A stretch of DNA of 64,000 nucleotides from contig SEAD01000004.1 in the NCBI GenBank assembly GCA_004173355.1, positions 16,524 through 80,523 on the forward strand, written 5' to 3'. Numbering within the stretch: the first letter of the stretch is position 1; each line of letters opens with the position of its first letter. A model generated the notes under the pieces. The model ran no database searches, had not been told where the DNA came from, and was given only the letters and a program-made list of their open reading frames with translations. Origin of the DNA: Chitinophagaceae bacterium. Its GTDB lineage: Bacteria > Bacteroidota > Bacteroidia > Chitinophagales > Chitinophagaceae. This document shows, piece after piece, positions 17,541-26,565 of the stretch. The position numbers were made by a program, and so were the translations under genes.

Positions 17541-18449
17541 ATGTACGACAACGACTCTAAGGGTTTTTCATATAAAGCTGGCTTTTTCATGCTGATTGCC
17601 TTTGCCGTTGCCGGGTTGATTGCCGCCTCGCTGGTCAGCATGCAGGTCTGGCAACTGATGACCGGTACCCCCTTTACAGAGATGCAGGAAGGCATGCTGA
17701 ATCCCGCCAATGCCGGTGCCATGAAAGTGATCCAGTCGCTCAACGCGGTGCTGGGTTTCCTCGTGCCAACCCTGGCCGTGGCGGCGCTGATCCATAAAAA
17801 ACCGCTGACCCTGCTGGGTTTCCGGGGAAAAATCAGACCCGAACAGGTTGGGTTGGCCATTGTGATTGTGGCCGCCGCATTATTGTTTTCCTCCTCCCTT
17901 TCGGAAATCACCCGGATGATCCCGATCCCTGCCAGCTGGCAGCTGGAGTTTGAGAAAATGGAATCCGACTATACCCGCCAGGTTGCCGCGATTGTGTCGC
18001 TGAAGAATATGGGTGACTACCTGCTGGCCATCGTGGTGATGGCGTTCCTGCCGGCGCTATGTGAGGAAGCGATTTTCCGCGGCGGGCTCCAGAATTTCCT
18101 GGCCCGCGGCACCAATTCGCCCTGGCTGGCGATTATCCTGGTATCACTGCTGTTCAGTCTCGCCCACGTGTCCTTTTACGGTTTCCTTTCCCGGTTTATG
18201 CTGGGGGTGGTACTCGGCGCACTATATCATTATTCCGGACGTCTCTGGTTATCCGTGCTTGCGCACTTTATCAATAATGCCGCGGCGCTGACCGCCCTGT
18301 ATGTGGCTACCCGCCAGGGTAAGTCGATGGAGGAAGCGATGACAGAAGGTCCTGGCAGTCTCTGGGGACTCCTGGCTATTCCCCTGCTGGTCGCGTTGTT
18401 TTACAGCTACCGCAGGCTTTCATCCAGGAGCCTGACGCGTCCCTGGTAA
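17541..18449 (+). CDS. CPBP-family intramembrane metalloprotease (Abi/RCE1-like)
   Basis: A 302-residue polytopic membrane protein with about eight hydrophobic segments. The glutamyl protease motifs are present: EEAIFRGGLQNF (EExxxR), then SLLFSLAHVSFYGF with a conserved histidine, and VLAHFINNAAAL. These are the metal and catalytic residues of the CAAX-protease/bacteriocin-processing family. Substrate in Bacteroidota is unknown. I begin at ATG 17541, divergent from dusB by 97 bp; an earlier in-frame start is only antisense of dusB. cdsA follows 54 bp downstream. Confidence 0.9.
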   Translation: MYDNDSKGFSYKAGFFMLIAFAVAGLIAASLVSMQVWQLMTGTPFTEMQEGMLNPANAGAMKVIQSLNAVLGFLVPTLAVAALIHKKPLTLLGFRGKIRPEQVGLAIVIVAAALLFSSSLSEITRMIPIPASWQLEFEKMESDYTRQVAAIVSLKNMGDYLLAIVVMAFLPALCEEAIFRGGLQNFLARGTNSPWLAIILVSLLFSLAHVSFYGFLSRFMLGVVLGALYHYSGRLWLSVLAHFINNAAALTALYVATRQGKSMEEAMTEGPGSLWGLLAIPLLVALFYSYRRLSSRSLTRPW

Positions 18450-18503
18450 CTGGATTCAATAGTAATTTGCCAGCCCGCCAGGGCCTGGCCCAAACAACTG
18501 ACA

Positions 18504-19448
18504 ATGGCATTTCACTGGGCTACATTCCGGACAAGGGCACTGACAGCGATCGTTTTTGCAGCAGTGATGCTTGCCGGTCTATTCCTCAACCAATGGAGTT
18601 TTTTCCTGCTCTTTACCCTGATCCATTTCGGATGCTTCTGGGAGTACCTGAAGCTGATGGGAAAAATTTATGATGTCCGTTACCATGTCTATTCGAAATT
18701 CGGTTACATGCTGCTGGGTTATGGCCTGATGCTCTGGTTTTGTGACTTCCGGGTTTTTGCTGTCCTGGGCTACGGCCTGCGGGAAAACTTCTCCCTGCCG
18801 GTGTCACTCGCGGGATTCATCATGCTGGTGGCCGGGATTTTTATGTCGGCGAGGGTGACCCTGCGTTCGTTTTCCGGTGCTGCCCTTGGCATCTTTTACA
18901 TCTCCCTTTCCTGGGGCCTGATGATGGACCTGTACCAGCAAAGCATGAATATCGGTTTTCCCCAACCCGCGGTGGCGGGACTGGAACAGCCGCCAATGCT
19001 GTATACGATGGCGCGCAACTTCATCCCCTTCCTCATTATCTGCGGAATCTGGATCAATGATACCATGGCCTATATCGTGGGATCGCTGATTGGCCGCCGG
19101 CCACTTTCTTCCATTTCCCCCAAAAAGACCTGGGAGGGAACCATTGGCGGGATCCTGCTGGCGGTGGGCCTGCTTGGCTGGCTCTACCCGCTGATCAGCT
19201 TCGGCCGCGTGGAAACCGAACTCGCGATCCTCGTGATGATCATTACGCTGATCACGGCGATCGCCGGTACTTTCGGGGACCTGCTGGAATCCAAACTCAA
19301 ACGGCTTGCGGGGGTAAAAGACAGCGGTAATATTATGCCCGGACATGGCGGTTTTATGGACCGGTTTGATTCACTGCTTATCGCGGTCCCCTTTGTATGG
19401 CTTTTCCTGCATTTCCTTTTGGAGAAAACCCTCAATGCACTGATCTGA
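18504..19448 (+). CDS. cdsA: Phosphatidate cytidylyltransferase
   Basis: A 314-residue integral membrane enzyme making CDP-diacylglycerol from phosphatidic acid and CTP, the branch point for phospholipids. Seven or eight hydrophobic helices are visible, and the C-terminal CDS signature is clear: SPKKTWEGTIGG, then KRLAGVKDSGNIMPGHGGF and DRFDS. It is followed 37 bp later by psd, whose substrate phosphatidylserine is made from CDP-diacylglycerol, so the two genes act in one pathway. A TAATTTG sequence at about 18463 could be its -7 element. Confidence 0.95.
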   Translation: MAFHWATFRTRALTAIVFAAVMLAGLFLNQWSFFLLFTLIHFGCFWEYLKLMGKIYDVRYHVYSKFGYMLLGYGLMLWFCDFRVFAVLGYGLRENFSLPVSLAGFIMLVAGIFMSARVTLRSFSGAALGIFYISLSWGLMMDLYQQSMNIGFPQPAVAGLEQPPMLYTMARNFIPFLIICGIWINDTMAYIVGSLIGRRPLSSISPKKTWEGTIGGILLAVGLLGWLYPLISFGRVETELAILVMIITLITAIAGTFGDLLESKLKRLAGVKDSGNIMPGHGGFMDRFDSLLIAVPFVWLFLHFLLEKTLNALI

Positions 19449-19460
19449 AGTATCCTTGCG

Positions 19461-19468
19461 TATATTTG
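19461..19468 (+). promoter_or_regulatory. Putative -7 element of psd
   Basis: TATATTTG is an exact TAnnTTTG 17 bp before the psd ATG, predicting a leader of roughly 14 bases. No -33 TTG at the right distance; psd may also be read through from cdsA. Confidence 0.4.
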
Positions 19469-19485
19469 CGGCTCAAATTCCTGTT

Positions 19486-20148
19486 ATGACTTTACATAAA
19501 GAAGGTGCGAAATCGATAGCATGGGCAGTCATCATTTTTGTGGTGATCAGCCTCCTGACCGTCAACCTGCTTGGCCTGAATTACCCGATCATAGCAGGGA
19601 TCATCATTTTTGCGGCGCTGGTGATGCTGTTGCTGATTATTTCTTTTTTCCGGATCCCATCCCGCACACATACCATCGGCGACAATGTGATCGTGGCACC
19701 GGCCGATGGGAAGGTTGTGGTGATCGAGGAAGTGCAGGCGGATGAATATTTCACCGATCGCCGGATCCAGGTATCGATCTTCATGAGCCCGCTCAACGTA
19801 CACGTACAGCGCAACCCGGTTGCGGGTGAAGTAATATACAGCCAGTACCATAAAGGGAAGTTCCTCGTGGCCTGGCATCCCAAGTCATCTACCGAAAACG
19901 AACGTCATACCGTGGTGTACCGTGCCGGCAATGGCAGGGAAATCCTCACCAAACAGATTGCAGGTGCGGTAGCCAAACGCATTATCAACTACCTTAAACC
20001 CGGCCAGGTTGTAAAACAGGGTGATGAAATGGGTTTTATAAAATTCGGGTCAAGGGTTGATATCCTGCTTCCGCTGGATGCGAAGATCCATTGCAAGCTG
20101 GGTGACAAGCCAAAGAATGGCGTGACGGTTATTGCAAGCTGGTCTTAA
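19486..20148 (+). CDS. psd: Phosphatidylserine decarboxylase proenzyme (short archaeal-type)
   Basis: A 220-residue proenzyme that self-cleaves at G188-S189 (IKFGSRVD) to form the pyruvoyl group, then decarboxylates phosphatidylserine to phosphatidylethanolamine. Two membrane helices lie near the N-terminus (about residues 11-55), followed by the conserved APADGKVVVIEE and MSPLNVHVQRNPV motifs. The length and FGS rather than LGST cleavage motif mark the short type. ATG 19486 is chosen because the upstream in-frame ATG lies before the promoter box. The stop overlaps that of the converging HAD gene by 4 bp (TTAA). Confidence 0.95.
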   Translation: MTLHKEGAKSIAWAVIIFVVISLLTVNLLGLNYPIIAGIIIFAALVMLLLIISFFRIPSRTHTIGDNVIVAPADGKVVVIEEVQADEYFTDRRIQVSIFMSPLNVHVQRNPVAGEVIYSQYHKGKFLVAWHPKSSTENERHTVVYRAGNGREILTKQIAGAVAKRIINYLKPGQVVKQGDEMGFIKFGSRVDILLPLDAKIHCKLGDKPKNGVTVIASWS

Positions 20149-20840
20149 AAAATCCCTTCGAGTTCACGCAGGTGTGTGACCGTGTATGTTGCGGGCACGG
20201 TGCTGGCAGCGCCGGTATGGTTGACAAATACCTGGTCGATCCCGGCATTGATAGCCCCCTGTATGTCCACTTCCTGGGTGTCCCCGATCATAATGCTGGA
20301 ATCAAGGCTGGCATTGGTTTTCCGGAAAGCATACTCAAATATTTCACGGCTTGGTTTGAGGCTGTTTGACCCCTCGGATGTAATCACTTCACCAAAGAAC
20401 CCTGCGAGTCCGGAGTTTTTTAGTTTACTGTGCTGTACTTTTTCAAACCCGTTGGTGATGAGATGCAGTTGGTAGTTTTTTCCTGCGAGATACTGCAGTA
20501 TTTCTTTTGTATGGGGAAACAGGATGGTACGTGTAGGCAGCAGGTCAATGAATAATCCGCTCATTTCCCGGGTGAGTGCATCATCGGCAATCCTGAAATC
20601 CAGCAGTGAAAGGAACATACGTTTGATGCGCAGGTCTTCCTGTTTGATGAATCCCTTGCGGTAGCGCTCCCAGAGGCGTTCGTTATGCGCGAGATAGTTG
20701 CGGTAAAATAATTCAAAGTCATCTACCCCGCGCTCCCGCAGGTGAAGGTCTTCATAGAGGGTTTCAAGGGTTACACGCGCGTTGGCCTCAAAATCCCAGA
20801 GCGTATGGTCGAGGTCGAAAAAGAGATGACGGTATTTCAT
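20145..20840 (-). CDS. HAD-superfamily hydrolase, YjjG-type nucleotidase
   Basis: A 231-residue cytoplasmic phosphatase. Motif I FFDLDHTLWDF gives the nucleophile D9 and acid D11; motif II is LITNGF; motif III lysine is in SLKPSREIF; motif IV is MIGDTQEVDIQGA. The C1-type cap and the LWDF opening match the YjjG (pyrimidine 5'-nucleotidase) branch, TIGR02254-like. The open frame continues to 21266 but that part is antisense to the following dehydrogenase gene. Exact substrate is inferred from family only. Confidence 0.9.
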   Translation of the reverse strand: MKYRHLFFDLDHTLWDFEANARVTLETLYEDLHLRERGVDDFELFYRNYLAHNERLWERYRKGFIKQEDLRIKRMFLSLLDFRIADDALTREMSGLFIDLLPTRTILFPHTKEILQYLAGKNYQLHLITNGFEKVQHSKLKNSGLAGFFGEVITSEGSNSLKPSREIFEYAFRKTNASLDSSIMIGDTQEVDIQGAINAGIDQVFVNHTGAASTVPATYTVTHLRELEGIF

Positions 20841-20912
20841 CGCTGCATGATCGATTTCGTGATGAAGGGGTATCTGATTAATTTGCAATCTACACTCTAA
20901 AACCTGTTTTTT

Positions 20913-21620
20913 ATGATTATAGTTATCACGGGCGCAACGAAGGGAATAGGCAAGGCGATAGCGGAAGCGTTTGCGCAGGACAAACAGGGACATACTTTTT
21001 ACCTCTGTGCACGCAGCGAGGAAACACTGGCGATGCTTGGCAGGGAACTGCAGGGACGTTTTCCACGTACCAATATTTTTACAAAAGCCTGTGATATGGG
21101 TGATGCCGCATCTGTAAAGGCTTTTGCGGCCTGGATCCTCCAGGCGGCTGACAAGATAGATGTGCTGGTAAATAACGCAGGTGTATTTATCCCGGGCAGT
21201 GTGGAATCGGAAGAGGAAGGTGCGCTGGAGAAAATGATGTCGGTTAACCTGTATGGCACTTACCATCTCACGCGTGCGTTATTGCCGGTGATGACGGCTA
21301 CCAGGAACGGGCATATTTTTAATATCTGTTCAATCGCTTCACTGAAAGCATACAGCAATGGCGGCTCCTATTCCATCAGCAAGTTTGCGCTGTATGGTTT
21401 CAGCCAGAACCTGCGCGAGGAAATGAAACCGCATGGGGTGAAGGTCACAGCGGTACTGCCGGGTGCGGTGCTTACGGAATCGTGGGCAGGGTTTGACAAC
21501 AGTTCCAAAAGGATCATGGAAGCGTCCGATATCGCACGGCTGGTTTATGCGGCAAGTTTCCTGTCGCCGCAGGCCTGTGTGGAGGAAATCGTGATCCGTC
21601 CGCAACTGGGGGACTTGTAA
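20913..21620 (+). CDS. Short-chain dehydrogenase/reductase
   Basis: A 235-residue SDR oxidoreductase: cofactor loop TGATKGIG at residues 6-13, NNAG motif, catalytic serine in NICSIAS, and the YSISK catalytic pair. The loop after strand 2 (LCARSEE) has an arginine, favouring NADP(H). It resembles the 3-ketoacyl-(ACP) reductase/sepiapterin-reductase-like group; substrate cannot be told. It is divergent from the HAD gene (72 bp) with a TAATTTG box at about 20878, and precedes batD by 70 bp. Confidence 0.88.
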   Translation: MIIVITGATKGIGKAIAEAFAQDKQGHTFYLCARSEETLAMLGRELQGRFPRTNIFTKACDMGDAASVKAFAAWILQAADKIDVLVNNAGVFIPGSVESEEEGALEKMMSVNLYGTYHLTRALLPVMTATRNGHIFNICSIASLKAYSNGGSYSISKFALYGFSQNLREEMKPHGVKVTAVLPGAVLTESWAGFDNSSKRIMEASDIARLVYAASFLSPQACVEEIVIRPQLGDL

Positions 21621-21690
21621 TCCGGACCGCCAATCCTGCTGCCATCTAATTTAACGTGCCGTTTGACGGTGGTTCGATATTTTTAACAGG

Positions 21691-23466
21691 ATGAAAAAAC
21701 TCATTGCCTTCCCGTTGCTGCTGCTGTCGGCCTTCCTGCTGGCGCAACCTGCCCTGCGTACGATTGTGACGCCGGGTCCGGTGGCTATGGGCGAGCCGTT
21801 CCAGGTACAGTATGTACTGCACGATATGCCGGGAGCTACGGATTTTGAGTTGCCATCATTCAAGAGCTTTAAAGTAATCAGTGGCCCGCAGGTGTATAAC
21901 GGACAGACCTACGATGCGGATGGCAAACTGGTGCAGGTGCAGAATGTGGTGTATACACTCGAAGGGATCCGGCCGGGGAAATACAGCATAGCTGCCGCAG
22001 CTGCGAGGTTCGGCGGTAAATGGGTCAGGAGCAGGCAGGCGGTGATTGAAATCACCGAACGTGAATTCCAGAAGGTAAAGGAACGGTCGCTGGAAGATTA
22101 TTATCTCTATGCCGGCGAGGACCCATACCAGAAAATAAAAAAGAACCTTTTCCTGCGCGTGGAAGTGGACAAGCGCAGCTGTTATGTAGGACAGCCCGTA
22201 ACAGCCGTATTCAAACTGTATTCATCACTGGAGTCGAGGACGGACATTGTAAAAAATCCGGGTCTGTTCGGGTTTACCGTACAGGACATGGTGGGCCTCC
22301 GGCAGGGGCAGCGGAGTACCGAGTTGCTGCATGGTAAAAAGTACGAGGTTTACACGATCCGGAAAGTGCAGATGTATCCGCTGCGTGCCGGGACCTATGA
22401 AGTAGACCCGATGGAAGTGCGTAACAGGGTTGAATTTTATAAAGCAATCATACCTGGGAAGACTGAAGCAGAGCAGACGATACGCGAAGGGGTGCTGGAT
22501 GATGAGGGGTTCAGTTCCCTTGCCAACACGGTAGTATACGAAACCAGCAGCAGCACCGAGCCGGTAAAGATTACCGTTAAGGCTATACCGGAAGCTGCAC
22601 GGCCTGATAGTTTCAACGGAGCCACCGGGAAGTTCAGCGTGCAGGCATCAGTGGTGAAAAATGAAGTCCGCAGTAATGAGGAAGGCATACTCGAACTGAG
22701 GATCAGTGGTGCGGGAAACTTCACGCAGCTGACCGCACCTGATCTTGTATGGCCTGCGGGTGTCACGGCTTTTGATCCGGAAGTAAAGGATATTCTTGAC
22801 CCGCAGACTGCACCCCTCCAGGGGCAACGTATCTTCCGGTACCATTTTATCTGTTCAAAGGCCGGGCGTTATGAATTGCCCGCTCTGAGTTTTTCATTTT
22901 TCAACCCTGATAGTAACCGGTACCATACAGTGGTCACAGGTGTGGTGCCGGTTACGGTGATTGATTCGGTGAAAAAACGTGCGGGGTTACAGGTGCTGAA
23001 AGCCGCTGCGGGTAAGGGTCCGGGGCTGTGGCTGGTAATCGCCGGGGGACTGGCAGTAATCGCTGCTGTTATAATTCTATTCCTTCGTAAACGCCGTGCG
23101 GGGCAGCCTGTACAGGTTGAAATGCCGGCAAGTCCGGGTATACCACCGGTCAGCGAGTTGCTTGCCGATGCACGTATGCAGGCAGACCTTGAGCCCAGGA
23201 AGTTTTATGCAGTGTTGCGGTCAGCGGTATGGAAATTTTTCTCACTGCACTTTGCGTTGACAGGAAGCCAGCTTGGGCGGAACAATCTCGTGAATGTGCT
23301 CGGGGCAGCAGGTGTAAGTACAGGTATCCAGCAGGAAATAGCGGCCATACTCGACCATTGCGAAACCGGGATGTTTACAGATATATCCTCGCAGGATGAC
23401 CAGCTGGAGCTGCTCGCGCATACCACGGATGTACTGGAGGAAATCGAGAAGCAGGTAAGGCGCTGA
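21691..23466 (+). CDS. batD: BatD-family protein (oxygen tolerance)
   Basis: A 591-residue protein with a signal peptide (LLLLSAFLLAQ), several beta-sandwich repeats typical of BatD (with GEPFQVQYVL, CYVGQPVTAVFKLYSSLES and YPLRAGTYEVDPMEV), one transmembrane helix at about residues 443-466 and a cytoplasmic tail of about 120 residues. BatD is associated with the Bat aerotolerance proteins. Here it stands alone: batA/B/C/E and the moxR ATPase are not in the window, and the next gene converges 4 bp away. Family call is good; function remains poorly defined even in model species. Confidence 0.85.
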   Translation: MKKLIAFPLLLLSAFLLAQPALRTIVTPGPVAMGEPFQVQYVLHDMPGATDFELPSFKSFKVISGPQVYNGQTYDADGKLVQVQNVVYTLEGIRPGKYSIAAAAARFGGKWVRSRQAVIEITEREFQKVKERSLEDYYLYAGEDPYQKIKKNLFLRVEVDKRSCYVGQPVTAVFKLYSSLESRTDIVKNPGLFGFTVQDMVGLRQGQRSTELLHGKKYEVYTIRKVQMYPLRAGTYEVDPMEVRNRVEFYKAIIPGKTEAEQTIREGVLDDEGFSSLANTVVYETSSSTEPVKITVKAIPEAARPDSFNGATGKFSVQASVVKNEVRSNEEGILELRISGAGNFTQLTAPDLVWPAGVTAFDPEVKDILDPQTAPLQGQRIFRYHFICSKAGRYELPALSFSFFNPDSNRYHTVVTGVVPVTVIDSVKKRAGLQVLKAAAGKGPGLWLVIAGGLAVIAAVIILFLRKRRAGQPVQVEMPASPGIPPVSELLADARMQADLEPRKFYAVLRSAVWKFFSLHFALTGSQLGRNNLVNVLGAAGVSTGIQQEIAAILDHCETGMFTDISSQDDQLELLAHTTDVLEEIEKQVRR

Positions 23467-23470
23467 ATAA

Positions 23471-24178
23471 TTATTCCGAATACTTGTAACCCACTCCCCG
23501 TACTGAATGGAAGTATTTTGGATTACGGCTGTCGTGTTCGAAATACTTACGGAAGTTGAGGATGAAGTTATCGATGGTACGCGTGGTCGGATACACGTTG
23601 TATCCCCATACTGCCTGCAGGATTTTTTCCCTTGGCACCACCTCATTTTTATTTTCAATCAGGAGTTTGAGCAACATGGTTTCCTTCTTGCTCAGCTGGA
23701 TTTTACCACTCGACTGCGTGGTGGCTTCCTGTGCCTTGAAATCGATGATATTGTTCCCGAAGGTATAACTGTTGCCCACTGTTGACCGGTCCTGCATCTT
23801 CTTGTTCTTGTCGATCAGCTTGTGTACACGTAACAGTAATTCTTCAAGATTGAATGGTTTGGTGAGGTAATCATCCGCGCCTTTCTTTAATCCGAGTACC
23901 CGGTCGGCACTGCTGTTCTTTGCGCTGAGGATGAGGATCGGCATTTCGTTGTTGCTGATACGGATTGTTTCCGCCACGCTTATGCCATCCATTTCCGGAA
24001 GCATTACGTCAAGGATCAGCAGGTCGAAATACTCATTGGCAACCGCTTTCAGCGCTGCCGCACCATCGTATGCAGAAGTAACATCGTATCCTTCCAGCTC
24101 GAGGTTGAGTTTGAGAGCCTCGTGCAGGTTCTCTTCGTCTTCAACCAGGAGGATAGAAATTTTCTTTTTATCGTTCAT
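23471..24178 (-). CDS. OmpR-family response regulator
   Basis: A 235-residue regulator with an N-terminal receiver domain (acidic pocket VEDEEN, phosphoacceptor D57 in LILDVMLPEMDG, switch K in GADDYLTKPF) and a C-terminal winged-helix DNA-binding domain ending VRGVGYKY. It starts 3 bp after the histidine kinase stop, so the two are translationally coupled partners. Target genes are not evident. The operon begins with gldH or yicC, so this pair is co-expressed with a gliding/T9SS component. Confidence 0.94.
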   Translation of the reverse strand: MNDKKKISILLVEDEENLHEALKLNLELEGYDVTSAYDGAAALKAVANEYFDLLILDVMLPEMDGISVAETIRISNNEMPILILSAKNSSADRVLGLKKGADDYLTKPFNLEELLLRVHKLIDKNKKMQDRSTVGNSYTFGNNIIDFKAQEATTQSSGKIQLSKKETMLLKLLIENKNEVVPREKILQAVWGYNVYPTTRTIDNFILNFRKYFEHDSRNPKYFHSVRGVGYKYSE

Positions 24179-24181
24179 GTG

Positions 24182-25174
24182 TCAGAGGTAAAAAATCACC
24201 GCAAAATTACTGCCGGATGGAGTATTGTTTGTCACCAGAATGTCCGCATTGTGATCGTCGGCAATCTTGCGGCAAAGGTACAGCCCAAGCCCCGTTCCCT
24301 GCGTTTTACGTGTGCTTTCATTACCCACGCGGTAAAACTTGCCAAAGATCTTTTCCTTTTCATCTTCGGGAATACCTGCTCCGTTGTCGCGGATCTCCAG
24401 GCGGAGCTGGGAATTGCCGCGGGTGAGACTTGCAGCGATCACGGTTTCTTTCGGTGAATACTTGATTGCATTCTCCAGCAGGTTGTTGATCAGCATCTGG
24501 ATCAGCAGGGGGTCGGCTTTGAGGTCGGCGTCCGATTCGATCTCATCAGTAAACTGCCGGTCGGGAAAACGTTTCCGGAAGTCAATGATCCGGTCGCGCA
24601 GGAGGTCCGAAAGATCGATCTCTTCCCGGCTGAAGGAATATCCCCCACCTTCCAGCTGGGAGGCGACCAGTATATTATTGGTGAGGAAAGTCAGCCGGGC
24701 CGTTTCTTCCAGGGTGGCGCGGATCAGCTTTTTCTGTTTCTCCGGGTCCAGTGCATGTTTCTGCAGTGTCTCAAGATTGAGCCTGGCCACGGCGATGGGC
24801 GTTTTCAGCTCATGGGTAACGGCCATCATAAAGTTCTGCTGCTGCTGCTGTACCCGGAACTGACGGCGGACCGAGCGGTATACAAAGGTGGCGCCGATCA
24901 GGATCAGCAGCAGGAACACGCTGCCTTCCCCTGCATATTTGAGCCGGTTGCGCTGGTGGTCCTTCCGGATCCGGATCTCTGCTTCATCATATGCCGTGGG
25001 TTGTGTGTAGGAGTTGATAGAGGACTGCAGCTGGATTTCCTTGAAGTCCCGCATGCTGTCATTCTGCCGTTCCAGCGATATAAACCACCACACGAGGGCT
25101 ACGACAATATAAGTAAGGAGGAGCCAGTAGATCCAGGTTGCCCGTCGGAGTTTCCTTTTATTGCCATCGGCCAT
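24182..25174 (-). CDS. Two-component sensor histidine kinase
   Basis: A 330-residue inner-membrane kinase: two transmembrane helices (about residues 13-33 and 84-100) enclosing a short ~50-residue periplasmic loop, then HisKA with H121 in MAVTHELKTPIAVARL, and HATPase motifs NNLLENAIKYSP, DNGAGIPEDE and GTGLGLYL. The small sensor loop suggests it senses envelope state or a partner protein rather than binding a large ligand. It lies 5 bp after gldH and 3 bp before its response regulator. Confidence 0.94.
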   Translation of the reverse strand: MADGNKRKLRRATWIYWLLLTYIVVALVWWFISLERQNDSMRDFKEIQLQSSINSYTQPTAYDEAEIRIRKDHQRNRLKYAGEGSVFLLLILIGATFVYRSVRRQFRVQQQQQNFMMAVTHELKTPIAVARLNLETLQKHALDPEKQKKLIRATLEETARLTFLTNNILVASQLEGGGYSFSREEIDLSDLLRDRIIDFRKRFPDRQFTDEIESDADLKADPLLIQMLINNLLENAIKYSPKETVIAASLTRGNSQLRLEIRDNGAGIPEDEKEKIFGKFYRVGNESTRKTQGTGLGLYLCRKIADDHNADILVTNNTPSGSNFAVIFYL

Positions 25175-25179
25175 CGGTG

Positions 25180-25653
25180 TCAGGGTTTGAGTTTCTCCAC
25201 CCGGATGCCTGCATCCAGCACATTCTTCAGCGGGTTTTCGCGCATGATCTGTTCAAGGGTGAAATGATAGGTGCCGGATTTGAAGTTCTGTTCGGCAAGC
25301 AGTGTACGGTGTTCATATACATCATCCATGCCCTTGCCAAGCCAGCCTTTCTCATTGTTGCCCAGTTCGAGATCGCGCTGTACTTTCTGTGCGGTGTCCT
25401 GTCCCGGGCCTTTGATATAGAGATTGACGTAGATATTGTTGAAGTTATAACGGTCATTGTGCCGCAGTACGAGGAATACACGGTAGGTAGCCAGGCTGTC
25501 GCCGATCTGGAAATCAAAATCGGGTTTGAAGTTGCTCGCCCAGGCATGGCCCGGTATGCTCACCGACTTTTCGTAAAGGTCGACGGTGGTGCAGGAAAAA
25601 GCAATAGGCAGGGCCAGCAGCAGGAGGAGTCGGAACGGTGACCGTTTTTTCAC
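25180..25653 (-). CDS. gldH: Gliding motility lipoprotein GldH
   Basis: A 157-residue lipoprotein with lipobox AFSC (C21) and the GldH pattern: TVDLYEKSVSIPGHAW near the N-terminus, a YRVFLVLRHNDRYNFNNIYV strand region, and the KGPGQDT and GKGMDDVYEHRTLL segments, then FTLEQIMRENPLKNVLDAGI. GldH is needed for gliding in Flavobacterium johnsoniae and is linked to the T9SS. The start is GTG 25653, placed 11 bases or so after the transcription start expected from a TATTTTTG -7 box. Unusually it heads a tight run with a histidine kinase and response regulator. Confidence 0.9.
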   Translation of the reverse strand: MKKRSPFRLLLLLALPIAFSCTTVDLYEKSVSIPGHAWASNFKPDFDFQIGDSLATYRVFLVLRHNDRYNFNNIYVNLYIKGPGQDTAQKVQRDLELGNNEKGWLGKGMDDVYEHRTLLAEQNFKSGTYHFTLEQIMRENPLKNVLDAGIRVEKLKP

Positions 25654-25667
25654 TGGAAACGTTTTTA

Positions 25668-25675
25668 CAAAAATA
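25668..25675 (-). promoter_or_regulatory. Putative -7 element of gldH operon
   Basis: Minus-strand TATTTTTG is an exact TAnnTTTG, 14 bp before the GTG start of gldH. A TTTG lies 15 bp further upstream, a little close for a -33 element. Confidence 0.45.
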
Positions 25676-25689
25676 AAAGAACTACCCGA

Positions 25690-26565
25690 TCAAAGTACAT
25701 TCAGTACCTGCTCCTTGGCTTTTTCCAGTTCGTCCTTCATCATCACTACCGCTTTCTGGATAGTGGAGTCATATGCTTTTGATCCGGTGGTGTTGATCTC
25801 TCGGCCAACTTCCTGCAGGATAAATGAAAGCTTTTTCCCCTTTGCCTCATCCGCATCATTGAGCAGGCTGCGGAAATAATCACAGTGGTTTTTCAGGCGC
25901 ACCTGTTCTTCCGTGATGTCGATCTTTTCAATATAATAAACCAGTTCCTGCTCCAGCCGGTTGCCATCGTAATTTTCCTTTCCGACATTTTCCTCCAGCA
26001 GGCGGGTAATACCTTCCCGGATTTTCTGTTTACGTAATGGTTCAAGACGGATCACTTCCAGCTGCTGCTCTTCGATATTGGCAATCCGGGTTTCGAGTTC
26101 CTGTTCCAGCACACTGCCTTCATTCAGGCGGTGCTTGTTGAGGTTGTCGATCGCCTTCAGTAATACCTGCTGCAGTTGCTGCCATTCCTGGTCGGTCAGG
26201 GTTTCGCTGCTGGGGGTGATCACCTCCGGCAGCTTGACCAGCGTACTCAGGATATGCGAGGTATCGAGACCGAGCTCTGCCGATAATTCCGCAAGGGGTT
26301 TGAAGTAAGTGCGGGCGAGGTCCGTATTGATGGTCACCGGTTTTGCACTGCCTGTTTCCTTCAGGCTGATCATGCAATCCACGCTGCCCCGGATCAGTTT
26401 CTCTGAAAGGGTGCGGCGGATGTCAAACTCAAAGGGCTTGAGGATCGCCGGCATTTTCAACTGGAGCTCAAACTGTTTCCCGTTCAGTGATTTGATATCG
26501 ATCAGGAAAGTTTTATCACCCACGTTCTGTTCCGATCTTCCAAAGCCTGTCATTGATTTCAACAT
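25690..26565 (-). CDS. YicC-family endoribonuclease
   Basis: A 291-residue cytoplasmic protein starting MLKSMTGFGRSEQ, the signature opening of the YicC family, and ending in the DUF1732-type C-terminal domain (EVGREINTTGSKAYDSTIQ). The E. coli member is an endoribonuclease affecting stationary phase and small-RNA turnover. Full length, no gaps. It is upstream of gldH on the same strand with a 36-bp gap holding a separate -7 box, so partial co-transcription is possible. Confidence 0.93.
   Translation of the reverse strand: MLKSMTGFGRSEQNVGDKTFLIDIKSLNGKQFELQLKMPAILKPFEFDIRRTLSEKLIRGSVDCMISLKETGSAKPVTINTDLARTYFKPLAELSAELGLDTSHILSTLVKLPEVITPSSETLTDQEWQQLQQVLLKAIDNLNKHRLNEGSVLEQELETRIANIEEQQLEVIRLEPLRKQKIREGITRLLEENVGKENYDGNRLEQELVYYIEKIDITEEQVRLKNHCDYFRSLLNDADEAKGKKLSFILQEVGREINTTGSKAYDSTIQKAVVMMKDELEKAKEQVLNVL

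Noticed and set aside
17444..17911. N-terminal extension of the dusB frame by about 156 residues
   Set aside because: It is antisense to the CPBP protease gene, and the conserved DusB N-terminus begins at the ATG at 17443.
20841..21266. N-terminal extension of the HAD hydrolase frame
   Set aside because: Antisense to the short-chain dehydrogenase gene; motif I of the HAD fold begins nine residues after the ATG at 20840, as expected.
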